A DNA stretch of 64,000 bases from Oscillospiraceae bacterium. GTDB lineage: Bacteria; Bacillota; Clostridia; Oscillospirales; Oscillospiraceae. The translations under genes were made by a program, and so were the position numbers. Every line of letters starts with the position of its first letter. Positions within the stretch are counted from its first letter, which is position 1. The notes under the pieces were generated by a model. The model made no database searches, was not told where the DNA came from, and saw only the letters and a list, made by a program, of their open reading frames with translations. The stretch lies in contig SVMM01000011.1 of assembly GCA_015067435.1 (NCBI GenBank), positions 1-64,000 on the forward strand. The letters are read 5' to 3'. Below are positions 53,602 to 61,671 of the stretch, one piece after another.

Positions 53602-54995
53602 AGCAACGGCAGTGGCACATTCAAACGCGCGTACTGCTCACGCTGATTGGCCTGACGGCGGCGATCCTGCTTGCGGTTGGGCTTGCCTTCAACCTTGCCG
53701 TGCGCGGCTACATCCGCTCCCGCGTCACGACGCAGCTCGCCAACGTGTCCGAAAGCGCGTTTTCCGACCGGCGCGGCGGCATGCATGAGCAAAGCGGCGA
53801 AAAGCCCGGCAGGCCGTCCGACGCGCCGCAGGACGAGAAGCCCGGCGAGCCGCCGGACGAACGTCCCGACCGCTTCACCGGCGCCGCGGGCAGCGCATTC
53901 GTGATGAGCGGGGACGGAACGCTCATTTCCGTCCTGCGCGGAGACGGAAACGCCGCGCAGGCGCTCGCGGCCTATTTCAACGCCAACGGCTTTGACGGAA
54001 ATTTCCGCTATCAGACGCTTTCGCTCGACGACGAGAAATACGCGGTCTCCGTCGTCGACGATCCGGTGCAATCCGGCTGCTATCTGGTTTCCTACGTGAA
54101 TGTCACGGTGATTCTCGGCTTTGCCGCGCGGATCAACACCGTGCTGCTGGTCATTATTCTCGCGGCGATCCTGCTTTCGGTCGTATTGAGCCGCCATTTC
54201 GCAAGATCGTTCGCGGATCCGGTACGGGAGCTTTCGTCCTTCGCCCATGAGATCGGCGGCGGGAATTTTGAGTCCCGCGACCTGCGCTTCCGCGACGTGG
54301 AGTTCGGACAGCTCGCGGACTCGATGAACCGCATGGCGTCGGAGCTGCAGGAAGCCAAGCAGAAGCAGGATATCTTTTTCCAAAACGTCTCTCACGAGCT
54401 GCGCACGCCGCTGACCTCCATCCGAGGCAACGCCGAGGGCGTCGTCTACGGCGTCATGGAGCCGCTCTCGGCGGCAAAGGTCATTCTCGCGGAGTCTGAC
54501 AAGCTCGGCGGCATGGTGGAGGACATCCTCTATCTCTCGCGCATGGGCAAAGCCGCGCCGGAGGGCGAGGCAGAGCCGTTGGATCTGCGCGAGGTGCTGG
54601 ATCTCTGCGTCAGCGAGCAGCGCGCGGCGGCGGAGGGCAGAGGCATCGCGTTCCGCTTCGATTTTGATGAAACGCCCGTTGTGCTCCCCATCCGCGAGCA
54701 GGACGCGCAGCGGCTGTTCGGCAATCTGATCTCCAACGCGATCCGCTACGCGAAAAGCGAGGTGGCGCTGACCTGCCGCGCGGAGGGCAATGCTGTTCTC
54801 GTCCGCGTTTCGGACGACGGGCCGGGCATTTCCGAGGACGACCTGCCGCACATTTTCGAACGGTTCTACAAGGGCAAGGGCGGCAAACACGGCATCGGAC
54901 TCGCCATTGCCCAGTCCGTCGCGCAGGCGTATCACGGCGCGCTGACCGCCCGCAACGACGGCGGCGCGGTGTTTGAAGCAAGATTTCCCATATGA
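53598..54995 (+). CDS. sensor histidine kinase with proline-rich extracellular loop
   Basis: A 465-residue kinase. Helix 1 (about 12-33), an extracellular region (about 35-170) that contains a Pro/Asp/Glu-rich stretch (PGRPSDAPQDEKPGEPPDER), helix 2 (about 172-195), HAMP (about 196-250), HisKA (FFQNVSHELRTPLTSIRG, His near 262) and HATPase (LFGNLISNAIRYAK; RVSDDGPGISEDDLPHIFER; GIGLAIAQSVAQ). It is co-transcribed with the response regulator. The Pro-rich stretch resembles the Pro/Gly-rich repeats of the secreted protein encoded next, suggesting the kinase may monitor that protein or the same wall material; this is inference. Confidence 0.94.
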   Translation: MKQRQWHIQTRVLLTLIGLTAAILLAVGLAFNLAVRGYIRSRVTTQLANVSESAFSDRRGGMHEQSGEKPGRPSDAPQDEKPGEPPDERPDRFTGAAGSAFVMSGDGTLISVLRGDGNAAQALAAYFNANGFDGNFRYQTLSLDDEKYAVSVVDDPVQSGCYLVSYVNVTVILGFAARINTVLLVIILAAILLSVVLSRHFARSFADPVRELSSFAHEIGGGNFESRDLRFRDVEFGQLADSMNRMASELQEAKQKQDIFFQNVSHELRTPLTSIRGNAEGVVYGVMEPLSAAKVILAESDKLGGMVEDILYLSRMGKAAPEGEAEPLDLREVLDLCVSEQRAAAEGRGIAFRFDFDETPVVLPIREQDAQRLFGNLISNAIRYAKSEVALTCRAEGNAVLVRVSDDGPGISEDDLPHIFERFYKGKGGKHGIGLAIAQSVAQAYHGALTARNDGGAVFEARFPI

Positions 54996-55001
54996 TGTGT
55001 G

Positions 55002-55035
55002 AAAGGGATTCGGCGTTCGTCTCCGAATCCCTTTT
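55002..55035 (+). terminator. terminator after the kinase gene
   Basis: Stem aaagggattcgg / ccgaatcccttt (55002-55013 and 55023-55034). It overlaps the start of the following regulatory element. Confidence 0.75.
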
Positions 55036-55099
55036 CGTATGTTTTGCGTAAATTCCGCCGCAGCTTTTCGGGGATGTTTTCGTGTCGGCGCGCTATACT
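55031..55099 (+). promoter_or_regulatory. promoter of the first secreted-protein gene with regulon element (copy c)
   Basis: Blocks in order: CTTTTCGTAT, TTTTGCGTAAATT, CCGCCGCAG, CTTTTCGGGGAT, TTTTCGTG, and the -10 box TATACT (55094-55099). It is nearly identical to 57107-57173 over about 65 bases and clearly related to the VTC promoter. TTTTCG-type repeats recur at about 11-12 base spacing, typical of an OmpR-class regulator site. Confidence 0.7.
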
Positions 55100-55135
55100 G
55101 TGCCCGGAATCCCAAACCGAAAGGAGTTCTTCACC

Positions 55136-57064
55136 ATGAAAAACAGCAAAACGCTTCGCGCCGTCCTCTCGTCGGCGCTCTCGATCACGATGCTGACCGC
55201 CGCGGCGCTCGCCGCACCGCCTGACAAGCCGGGTGGCAGCTCGGGCAGCACTGCCGTCAGCTACAACGGCGCGACAACCATCACAGAGTCCGTTACCCAG
55301 AGCGGTAAGGCCTACACGAGCAGCACCGGCAGCCAGAACGCTCTGCTCGCGACGGGCGGCACGTCCACGATCACCAACCCGACCGTCACCAAGACAGGAA
55401 GCCCGAGCGGGCACAGCGACGACTATGACTTCTACGGCACGAACGCCGCCGTCATCGCCGCAAACGGCGCGACGCTGAACATCTCGGGCGGTAGCGTGAC
55501 AACCGACGCATCCTACGCCAACGCCGTCTACGCTTACGGCACAGGAACGATCAACATCTCCGGAACCACGGTCAAGACGTCCTCCAACAACTCCGGCGGC
55601 GTCATGGTCACGGGCGGCGGCACGCTCAACGCAAGCGATCTGACCGTCGAGACCTCGGGCAACTCGTCGGCGGCGATCCGCTCCGACCGCGGCGGCGGAA
55701 CGCTGACCGTTACGGGCGGCGAGTATACCACCTCCGGCACCGGCTCGCCCGTTATTTACTCCACCGCTGATATTACGGTTTCCGACGCGGAGCTGACCGC
55801 GGCCGCCTCCGAGGGCGTCGTGGTCGAGGGTGGCAACTCGGTCACGCTCAAAGACGTGACGTTGACCGCCGACAACACCAAGCTCAACGGACAGTCCCAG
55901 ACCTACAAGGGCGTGTTCCTCTATCAGTCGATGTCCGGCGACGCCAGTAACGGCGGCGGCTCGTTCACCGCGACGGACAGCACGATCGTCAACAACAACG
56001 GCGACGTGTTCTTTGTCACCAACAACAGCGCGTCGATCACACTTAAAAACAACACCATCGTCAACAACGACGAAAACGGCGCGCTGCTGCGCGCACAAGC
56101 GGGCGCATGGGGCACAAGCGGCTCCAACGGCGGCCACGTCACCCTGACGCTCGACAACCAGACCGTCACGGGCGACATCTATATCGACGATATCTCCACG
56201 CTGACGCTCGTGCTCAAAAGCGGCTCAAGCTTCATCGGCACGATCAACGGCGGCAACACCGCCAGGAGCATTGTCGTGATGCTCAGCGCGGACAGTACAC
56301 TCAACCTGACCGGCGACAGCTATGTCTACAGTCTTGACAACGCAGGCAGCGGCATCGTCGTCACGAACGGCCATACCCTGACCACGGGCGCTGGCGAAGC
56401 CGGCGGCGCGGCCGCGAACTCCGGCAGCGGCTCCGGCAATCGGGACGGTTTCCCCGGTGACGGTCAGACGCCCCCTGACAAGCCTGACGGCGAGGGCGGC
56501 TTCCCCGGCGGTCAAACGCCTCCCGAACTGCCGGATGGCGAAGACGGCTTCCCCGGCGGGCAGAATCCTCCTCCGAAGCCCGACGGTGACGACCAGGAGC
56601 CTCCCGCAAAGCCAGGCGGTGAGGAAACTCCCCCGGCAGCCGATCCCAACACGGCTGCACCCAGCGTTGTGCTGTCCCCGCAGCAGCTCACGGTCAACGG
56701 CACGGAACAAAAGGTCGAGGCATACAACATCGGCGGCGCCAACTACTTCAAGCTGCGCGACCTCGCCGCGCTGCTCAACGGCACAGCCTCGCAGTTTAAT
56801 GTCAGCTATGACCAGGCGCGCAACACGGTGGTCGTTACCACGGGCGAGACTTACGACGGCACGGCCGGCACGGACTTTGACGACAATTCCGCGAGTGCGG
56901 TGAAGAGTCCCCAGCGCATCGAGATCGACGGCAAGGAAGTGCCCCTGACCGCGTACAACATCGGCGGATCGAATTTCTTCGGTCTGCGCGAGTTGAGCGA
57001 AAAACTTGGCTACGGCGTCGAGTATGACGCGGCGAGCAACACGGCGATCATCCAGAGCAAATAG
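55136..57064 (+). CDS. secreted beta-helix (carbohydrate-binding-like) protein with stalk domains
   Basis: A 642-residue exported protein. A signal peptide (ends near AAALAAPPD) precedes a Gly/Thr/Ser-rich right-handed beta-helix (about 35-425) with repeats such as GTLTVTGGEYTTSG and STIVNNNGDVFFVTNN, as in the DUF4353-type carbohydrate-binding family. A Pro/Gly/Asp-rich linker (about 445-520) with degenerate repeats (PPDKPDGEGGFPGGQTPP) follows. Two copper-amine-oxidase-N-like stalk domains complete it (AYNIGGANYFKLRDLAALL and AYNIGGSNFFGLRELSEKLG). It starts at ATG 55136 behind gaaaggag. It likely sits in the cell envelope, controlled by the preceding two-component pair; ligand unknown. Confidence 0.88.
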   Translation: MKNSKTLRAVLSSALSITMLTAAALAAPPDKPGGSSGSTAVSYNGATTITESVTQSGKAYTSSTGSQNALLATGGTSTITNPTVTKTGSPSGHSDDYDFYGTNAAVIAANGATLNISGGSVTTDASYANAVYAYGTGTINISGTTVKTSSNNSGGVMVTGGGTLNASDLTVETSGNSSAAIRSDRGGGTLTVTGGEYTTSGTGSPVIYSTADITVSDAELTAAASEGVVVEGGNSVTLKDVTLTADNTKLNGQSQTYKGVFLYQSMSGDASNGGGSFTATDSTIVNNNGDVFFVTNNSASITLKNNTIVNNDENGALLRAQAGAWGTSGSNGGHVTLTLDNQTVTGDIYIDDISTLTLVLKSGSSFIGTINGGNTARSIVVMLSADSTLNLTGDSYVYSLDNAGSGIVVTNGHTLTTGAGEAGGAAANSGSGSGNRDGFPGDGQTPPDKPDGEGGFPGGQTPPELPDGEDGFPGGQNPPPKPDGDDQEPPAKPGGEETPPAADPNTAAPSVVLSPQQLTVNGTEQKVEAYNIGGANYFKLRDLAALLNGTASQFNVSYDQARNTVVVTTGETYDGTAGTDFDDNSASAVKSPQRIEIDGKEVPLTAYNIGGSNFFGLRELSEKLGYGVEYDAASNTAIIQSK

Positions 57065-57078
57065 TGCTTTATCACGTG

Positions 57079-57109
57079 AAAGGGCTTCGGAGCAGCTCCG
57101 AAGCCCTTT
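57079..57109 (+). terminator. terminator after the first secreted-protein gene
   Basis: Stem aagggcttcgg / ccgaagccctt with an AGCAGCT loop, followed by TCG and the next promoter element. Confidence 0.8.
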
Positions 57110-57173
57110 CGTATGTTTTGCGTAAATTCCGCCGCAGCTTTTCGGGGATGTTTTCGTGTTGGCGCGCTATACT
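57107..57173 (+). promoter_or_regulatory. promoter of the second secreted-protein gene with regulon element (copy d)
   Basis: Nearly identical to 55033-55099: TTTCGTATGTTTTGCGTAAA, TTCCGCCGCAG, CTTTTCGGGGAT, TTTTCGTG and -10 TATACT (57168-57173). The duplication includes the terminator before it and the ribosome site after it (gaaaggag). Confidence 0.7.
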
Positions 57174-57210
57174 GTGTCCAGAATCCCAAATTTGAAAGGA
57201 GTATTTCACC

Positions 57211-58521
57211 ATGAAACGTAAATATACGAAGCTTCTCCCCCTCGCCCTCTCGGCGGCAATGGTCTTCACCGGCTGCACAACCCAGCAAGCGGAGACTTCC
57301 TCTCTCGGTGAAGCCGCTTCGACAGCGGCGATCTCTCAGACGGTCGGCAGCCTTGACGCGATGGAAGCGGCGGCGCAGGCAGCAAACGCAGAATCCGACG
57401 CCTACAGCGATGCGTTCTCCAAGCGCGATCTCTCCGACGAGTACGACGAAGCCGAGGCGGTCACGATCGTCCTGAACGGCACGAGCGCAAGCTGCGACGG
57501 CGCGGGCGTGACGATCTCCGGCTCCACCGTTACCATTACAGCGGCGGGCACCTACGTTCTCTCTGGCTCGCTCAACGGCAGCATCGTCGTGGACGCGGCG
57601 AAAGAGGACAAGGTTCAGCTCGTGCTGGATGGCGTGACGATCAACGCCGAGACCTTCGCCGCAATCTATGTCGCTCAGGCGGACAAGGTGTTCGTCACAC
57701 TCGCGGACGGCACTGTGAACAGCCTCTCAAACGGCGGCGCCTTCGTTCAGCTCGACGAAAACGACGTGGACGCGGTCATCTACGCCAAGGACGATATCAC
57801 CTTCAACGGCACGGGCACACTCCAAATCAGCTCCCCCGCGGGACACGGCGTCTCCGGCAAGGACGAGGTGACAGTCACAGGCGGAACCTATGAGATCGCG
57901 GCGGCAAACTGCGCCATCCGCGCCAGGGACAGTCTCGCCATTGCGGACGGCACGTTCACGCTCGTCGCAGGCAACGACGGCCTGCACGCCGAGAACGGCG
58001 ACGACGACACGCTCGGCAACGTCTACATCGCAGGCGGCAGCTTCGCCATTCAGGTCTCCGACGACGCCGTCCACGCCAACGCCCTGCTCACCCTCGACGG
58101 CGGCTCGTTCGACATCGCCGCCGCCGAGGGACTGGAGGCAACCTATATTCAAATCAACGACGGCACGATCAACATCTCCGCGAGCGACGACGGCGTCAAT
58201 GCCGCGCGCAAGTCCTCCGCCTACGCCCCAACCGTCGAGATCAACGGCGGCACAATCACCATCTCGATGGGCGCGGGCGACACGGACGGCGTGGACTCCA
58301 ACGGCGACATCATCATCAACGGAGGCGTCATTGACGTGACCGGCCAATCCGCTTTCGACTATGACGGCACAGCGGCCTACAACGGCGGCACGCTTATCGT
58401 CAACGGTCAGCAGGTCAGCTCCATCCCCAATCAGATGATGGGCGGACAAGGCGGCATGATGGGCGGACAAGGCGGCTTTGGCGGTAACAGAGGTTTCGGC
58501 AAGGGCGAACCTCGCGGATAA
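57211..58521 (+). CDS. carbohydrate-binding-like (DUF4353) lipoprotein
   Basis: A 436-residue lipoprotein with lipobox VFTGCTTQ. After a helical, Ala-rich linker (about 25-80) comes the beta-helix of the DUF4353/carbohydrate-binding type: GTYVLSGSLNGSIVVDAAKE, KVQLVLDGVTINAE, ISSPAGHGVSGKDEVTVTGG, NDGLHAENGDD and GGTITISMGAGDTDGVDSNG. The last ~25 residues are Gly/Met/Gln-rich (MMGGQGGMMGGQGGFGG). It has its own copy of the regulon promoter. Related proteins often occur with CotH, VTC and DUF4956 genes. The binding target is not known. Confidence 0.9.
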   Translation: MKRKYTKLLPLALSAAMVFTGCTTQQAETSSLGEAASTAAISQTVGSLDAMEAAAQAANAESDAYSDAFSKRDLSDEYDEAEAVTIVLNGTSASCDGAGVTISGSTVTITAAGTYVLSGSLNGSIVVDAAKEDKVQLVLDGVTINAETFAAIYVAQADKVFVTLADGTVNSLSNGGAFVQLDENDVDAVIYAKDDITFNGTGTLQISSPAGHGVSGKDEVTVTGGTYEIAAANCAIRARDSLAIADGTFTLVAGNDGLHAENGDDDTLGNVYIAGGSFAIQVSDDAVHANALLTLDGGSFDIAAAEGLEATYIQINDGTINISASDDGVNAARKSSAYAPTVEINGGTITISMGAGDTDGVDSNGDIIINGGVIDVTGQSAFDYDGTAAYNGGTLIVNGQQVSSIPNQMMGGQGGMMGGQGGFGGNRGFGKGEPRG

Positions 58522-58537
58522 GCAAACAAGACATAGA

Positions 58538-58590
58538 AAGCGCAGGACTCCGGCGAGTGTGAAATCCCATCGGAGTCCTGCGCTTATTCT
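58538..58590 (+). terminator. terminator after the lipoprotein gene
   Basis: Stem aagcgcaggactccg / cggagtcctgcgctt with an 18-base loop, followed by ATTCT. Confidence 0.8.
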
Positions 58591-58710
58591 GATGACAAAC
58601 TCCTTTCGGCGGTTTCTGCTATGATTTCATCCCCCACCCGATACATGGCGGCGTGGACAAGCAGCACCGTCAAGGCGGTTATCAATAGAAAACAGAATCC
58701 ATCTTCATTC

Positions 58711-58745
58711 AGGCTTGAGCGGCAAACGCTCAGGCCTGTTTTTTT
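58711..58745 (+). terminator. rho-independent terminator
   Basis: Stem aggcttgagc / gctcaggcct (58711-58720 and 58728-58737) followed by GTTTTTTT. The upstream sequence (58591-58710) has no convincing gene. Confidence 0.8.
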
Positions 58746-58805
58746 GCGCAAACTGGAGCACGTCCTCCACGCTTCAGAATACGCTACTGCAAAAAAACTT
58801 TGCGT

Positions 58806-59075
58806 GCCTACCCCCTAAAAAGCCTTCGATTTAAGATGAATAGTAGAGAGTTCTTCTTCGATCAGCGCGCCATCGTCAGAACCGCTAATGCAGAGCGTGT
58901 CCACTTGTGCAAGACGCTGATTTTATGAAAAAGTTTTCCACCGATATGCCCTAAACCCTCGATTTTTTGTTGATAAGTAGAAGAATCTTTTTCAAAGCGG
59001 TCACGCCTCGTCAGAACTGCTAATTCAGAACGCACTCACTTGTGCAAGGCGCTGATTTTAAAAAAAGTATTCCAC
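58806..59075. repeat. two tandem degenerate repeats of about 135 bases
   Basis: Unit 1 (about 58806-58941) and unit 2 (about 58942-59075) share blocks in order: CCCTAAA, TCGATTT, agtagaga/agtagaag, cgtcagaaccgctaat versus cgtcagaactgctaat, cacttgtgcaag, cgctgatttta and a final (t)ttccac. No start or stop pattern suggests coding. It lies beside an IS630 remnant. Confidence 0.6.
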
Positions 59076-59096
59076 ACAGGGTTCTTATACTAATAT

Positions 59097-59463
59097 TCAA
59101 TTAAAACAAGAAATAATCCAGGAGCGAGCAGTAATGCTGTGAATGGTTTCGGTTGACAAAGCGCGGATGGTATCGCATAGACGATCAACCACTTTATCCA
59201 ACGTTGCAAAAATCTCGTTGCAGAAACCCATCTTGCGAAGTTCCTTCCAGATCTGCTCAATCGGATTCATTTCCGGCGTATACGGTGGTATAAAGAAAAG
59301 CTCTATGTTTTCAGGTACGCAAAGTGATCCTGCTTTGTGCCATGCAGCTCCATCGCAGCAGAGGAGAATGATGTCATCGGGATACTGTTCCGACAATTCC
59401 TGCAGAAAGATATTCATACACGCTGTATTGCAATACGGCATGATGAGAAAGCAAGATTCGCCG
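59097..59463 (-). mobile_element. IS630-family transposase fragment (C-terminal DDE half)
   Basis: About 120 codons of an IS630/Tc1-type transposase: LCCDGAAWHKAGSL holds the second catalytic Asp and FFIPPYTPEMNPIEQIWKEL holds the final Glu-type region of the DDE domain. It ends with stop 59097. The N-terminal half, including the helix-turn-helix and first Asp, is missing; the frame runs directly into the reversed-frame sequence of the CvpA gene. It is a dead remnant joined at the CvpA stop codon. Confidence 0.8.
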
Positions 59464-59464
59464 G

Positions 59465-60490
59465 CTATGTGAAGAACCGCAGCACCGCGGTATTCCTTGC
59501 AAGCTGTTGAAACACGTTGAATCCCAAATACCTCACGACCCACAGCACGCCCCACATCATGACCGCTGCCTCGGCGAAGCCGAGCGCCGCCCCGCCGAGC
59601 TTGTCGGCCTGCTTGACGACCGGCAGCTTGATCGCGAGTCCCAGCGTGTTCTTGAGCGTCGTCAGCACCGCGAGGAACGCCACCCAGCCGATCAAGAACA
59701 CGACGACGCGCACATAGCGCGGCGTCAAAAAGCCGATCAGCGCGCCGATCGCCGCCTCCGTCGCCGCTCGCCTGTCCTCGGCAGCGCGGATCGCCTCGCG
59801 TCCCGCCGCCTCCGAGCCGTCGCCGTAAAAGCCCTCCGCGCCCGTGCTCATCTCCCGCTGCACCGCGGCGATCGCCGCGTCGATGTTCTCGTCCGTCAGC
59901 ACCGTGTCGCCCACACCGCCGAGCGTGTCGCCCGCCTGCCGGATGTACTCGCGCGCGGCGTCGCCGGTGAGGCCGTGCTCCTCCATCGCCTCGCGCGCCT
60001 TGTCCATCAGCGCGTCGGGGATCTTCTCCGTCAGCGAATCCGCCGCGTCCTCGACCGCCGTGACCACGGAGTCGATGTTCTCGTCGGTCAACACCTCGTC
60101 GTTCACCGTCGAAAGCGCGTCGCCGGCGTCCTGCGCCGCCTCGTGGACGGCGGATGAGTACCGGGACAGGTCAATGGCCTCGCGCACCTCGTCCGTCATG
60201 CCGCGCTCAAGCTTTGCAAGGATTTTGTCGTAGTCCTCAACGGTCAGAAGCGAGTGTTCATATTCGTTCATGGTGCTTTTCGTCAGCGCTGGGATCGCCG
60301 CCTCAGAGATAGGCGTGGTCAGCACGAAGGAGAGCACAAGCCCGCAAACCGCCGCCGCGGCGATGACCGCCAGCGGCATCAGCGCGTTGTAGAGCCCCTT
60401 ATACATTCGCACCGCCGCGCCGCACAGAAGAATGGCAACGACCATAAAGTCGAGAACCAGCGGCGTAAATTGAGTTAAGGTTTCGTTCAT
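59465..60490 (-). CDS. CvpA-family membrane protein
   Basis: A 341-residue protein of the CvpA (colicin V production) family. Helices lie at about 10-30, 32-60, 235-260 and 280-310, with a large intervening domain (about 70-225) that is much longer than in classic CvpA. It includes two similar segments, VNDEVLTDENIDSVVTAVED and VGDTVLTDENIDAAIAAVQR, suggesting an internal duplication. The C-terminal GGAALGFAEAAVMMWGVLWV segment is typical. Its stop codon is three bases from the IS630 remnant, so the last residues may not be original. Confidence 0.85.
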   Translation of the reverse strand: MNETLTQFTPLVLDFMVVAILLCGAAVRMYKGLYNALMPLAVIAAAAVCGLVLSFVLTTPISEAAIPALTKSTMNEYEHSLLTVEDYDKILAKLERGMTDEVREAIDLSRYSSAVHEAAQDAGDALSTVNDEVLTDENIDSVVTAVEDAADSLTEKIPDALMDKAREAMEEHGLTGDAAREYIRQAGDTLGGVGDTVLTDENIDAAIAAVQREMSTGAEGFYGDGSEAAGREAIRAAEDRRAATEAAIGALIGFLTPRYVRVVVFLIGWVAFLAVLTTLKNTLGLAIKLPVVKQADKLGGAALGFAEAAVMMWGVLWVVRYLGFNVFQQLARNTAVLRFFT

Positions 60491-60509
60491 GGTCGCTCTC
60501 CCTTCCGCG

Positions 60510-61213
60510 TCATTCCGCCCACATAATTTTTGTGTGCCTCTGCTCCATCTTCAGATAGGCTGCTTCCAGATTCAATTGGGTCAGGGGGTCCTTGGTGATC
60601 GATTTGCGCAGCTCCTGAATCGTCTTCTCAGCCTCCACCAAACCCTGTGCGTAGTCCTTCATGTCCACCGCCATCTTCGTTACGGTGTGATTCAGCGCTC
60701 CCACCTCATTGTTGGTTATTGATGTCCGGCGGGGTAAACAGCAATTCGTCCGGGTCGCGCCGCCCGTGCGACAACGCGGCAAACGCCGTCACGCTGCTCT
60801 CCAGCTCCCGGATCTGCTTGGTGACATAGTTGCGCATCCAAAGCACCAGCAGGATGGTGAACAGGATGCCAAGCGCCAGAATCAGACCCACGCAGACAGA
60901 CGTGTTCCTGTTGATGGTATGGCGGATCGCGTCGATGGAGATATCCACGCACAAAATGCCGTAATGCTCGCCCGCGGCGTTGATCAGAGGCCTCGCCAGC
61001 GTATAGTCCAGGCCCCATTCCGACAGATCCTCAAAGAAAACGTCCTCCGTTCCCTTCTGGATATCCTCGATGACCCTGCTCCTGATACCTGCTGTACATG
61101 GAAGCCGAGAATATCCGGTAGGTCGCCACGGACAGGATGATGCTCAACAGCAGGAAAACTGCGGCGCATGCGATCGTGATGCTTCGGTTCAGCGGTCTGA
61201 TCTTCTTCTCCAT
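60510..61213 (-). pseudogene. frameshifted membrane sensor with HAMP-like region and truncated GGDEF start
   Basis: Three consecutive frames are needed. The first starts MEKKIRPLNRSITIACAAVF (one helix) and runs to MYSRYQE near 61085. The second gives VIEDIQKGTEDVFFEDLSEW, GILCVDISIDAIRHTINRN, a second helix (GLILALGILFTILLVLWM) and a HAMP-like segment to about 60725. The third gives NEVGALNHTVTKMAVDMKDY and ends in TKDPLTQLNLEAAY, like the first residues of a GGDEF domain, then a stop at 60510. Two frameshifts plus C-terminal truncation make it a pseudogene of a sensor, perhaps a diguanylate cyclase. Confidence 0.65.
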
Positions 61214-61311
61214 ACGATTTATCCCCCCAATTAGGCCCTTTCAGCGGTCACATCGTCTGGACGCCCGGTCTCCGCCGGCACGTTCGGGCCCTTCATCGGT
61301 GTTTCTTCGGT

Positions 61312-61614
61312 TCAAGCAAATTTGAGCAGGCTTGCGAATCCCGTAACGTCAAAAACGTCCATAACCGGCTTGCTCACATTTTTGACCGTGAGCGCTCCGC
61401 CCTTGCGGCGCATCGCCATGTGGGCAATCTTGAGCACGCGCAAGCCGGCGCTTGAAACATAATCCAGCTGCGACATATCAAGCGTCAGACTGTTAAAGCG
61501 TCCGGTCAGGTCTGCCAAAAGTCTCTCCGCTTCCGATGCGGTATTGGTGTCGAGACGGCCGATCAGTTGCAGTTCGGCCTCCGTGTTGCGATTGACCAGT
61601 TTCATGTCAAGCAT
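61312..61614 (-). CDS. STAS-domain anti-sigma factor antagonist-like protein
   Basis: A 100-residue single STAS domain. It follows the pattern of anti-anti-sigma proteins: strand LQLIGRLDTNTASEAERLL, then LTLDMSQLDYVSSAGLRVLK with the Ser that is normally phosphorylated by an anti-sigma kinase (DYVSSAGL), and GGALTVKNVSKPVMDVFDVT. ATG 61614 with ggagg just upstream. A second, similar STAS gene lies at 62948-63259, and a PP2C-type phosphatase fragment is next to that; no kinase partner is visible in the window. Confidence 0.9.
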   Translation of the reverse strand: MLDMKLVNRNTEAELQLIGRLDTNTASEAERLLADLTGRFNSLTLDMSQLDYVSSAGLRVLKIAHMAMRRKGGALTVKNVSKPVMDVFDVTGFASLLKFA

Positions 61615-61671
61615 AGTTGCTTCCTCCCAAACACAATATGAATCCGTTCATTCCAAGGCTCTATCGCCGGA

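Noticed and set aside
58621-58818. 65-codon plus-strand frame between the lipoprotein gene and the IS630 remnant
   Set aside because: It reads through a terminator hairpin, has no ribosome site and has no recognisable similarity.
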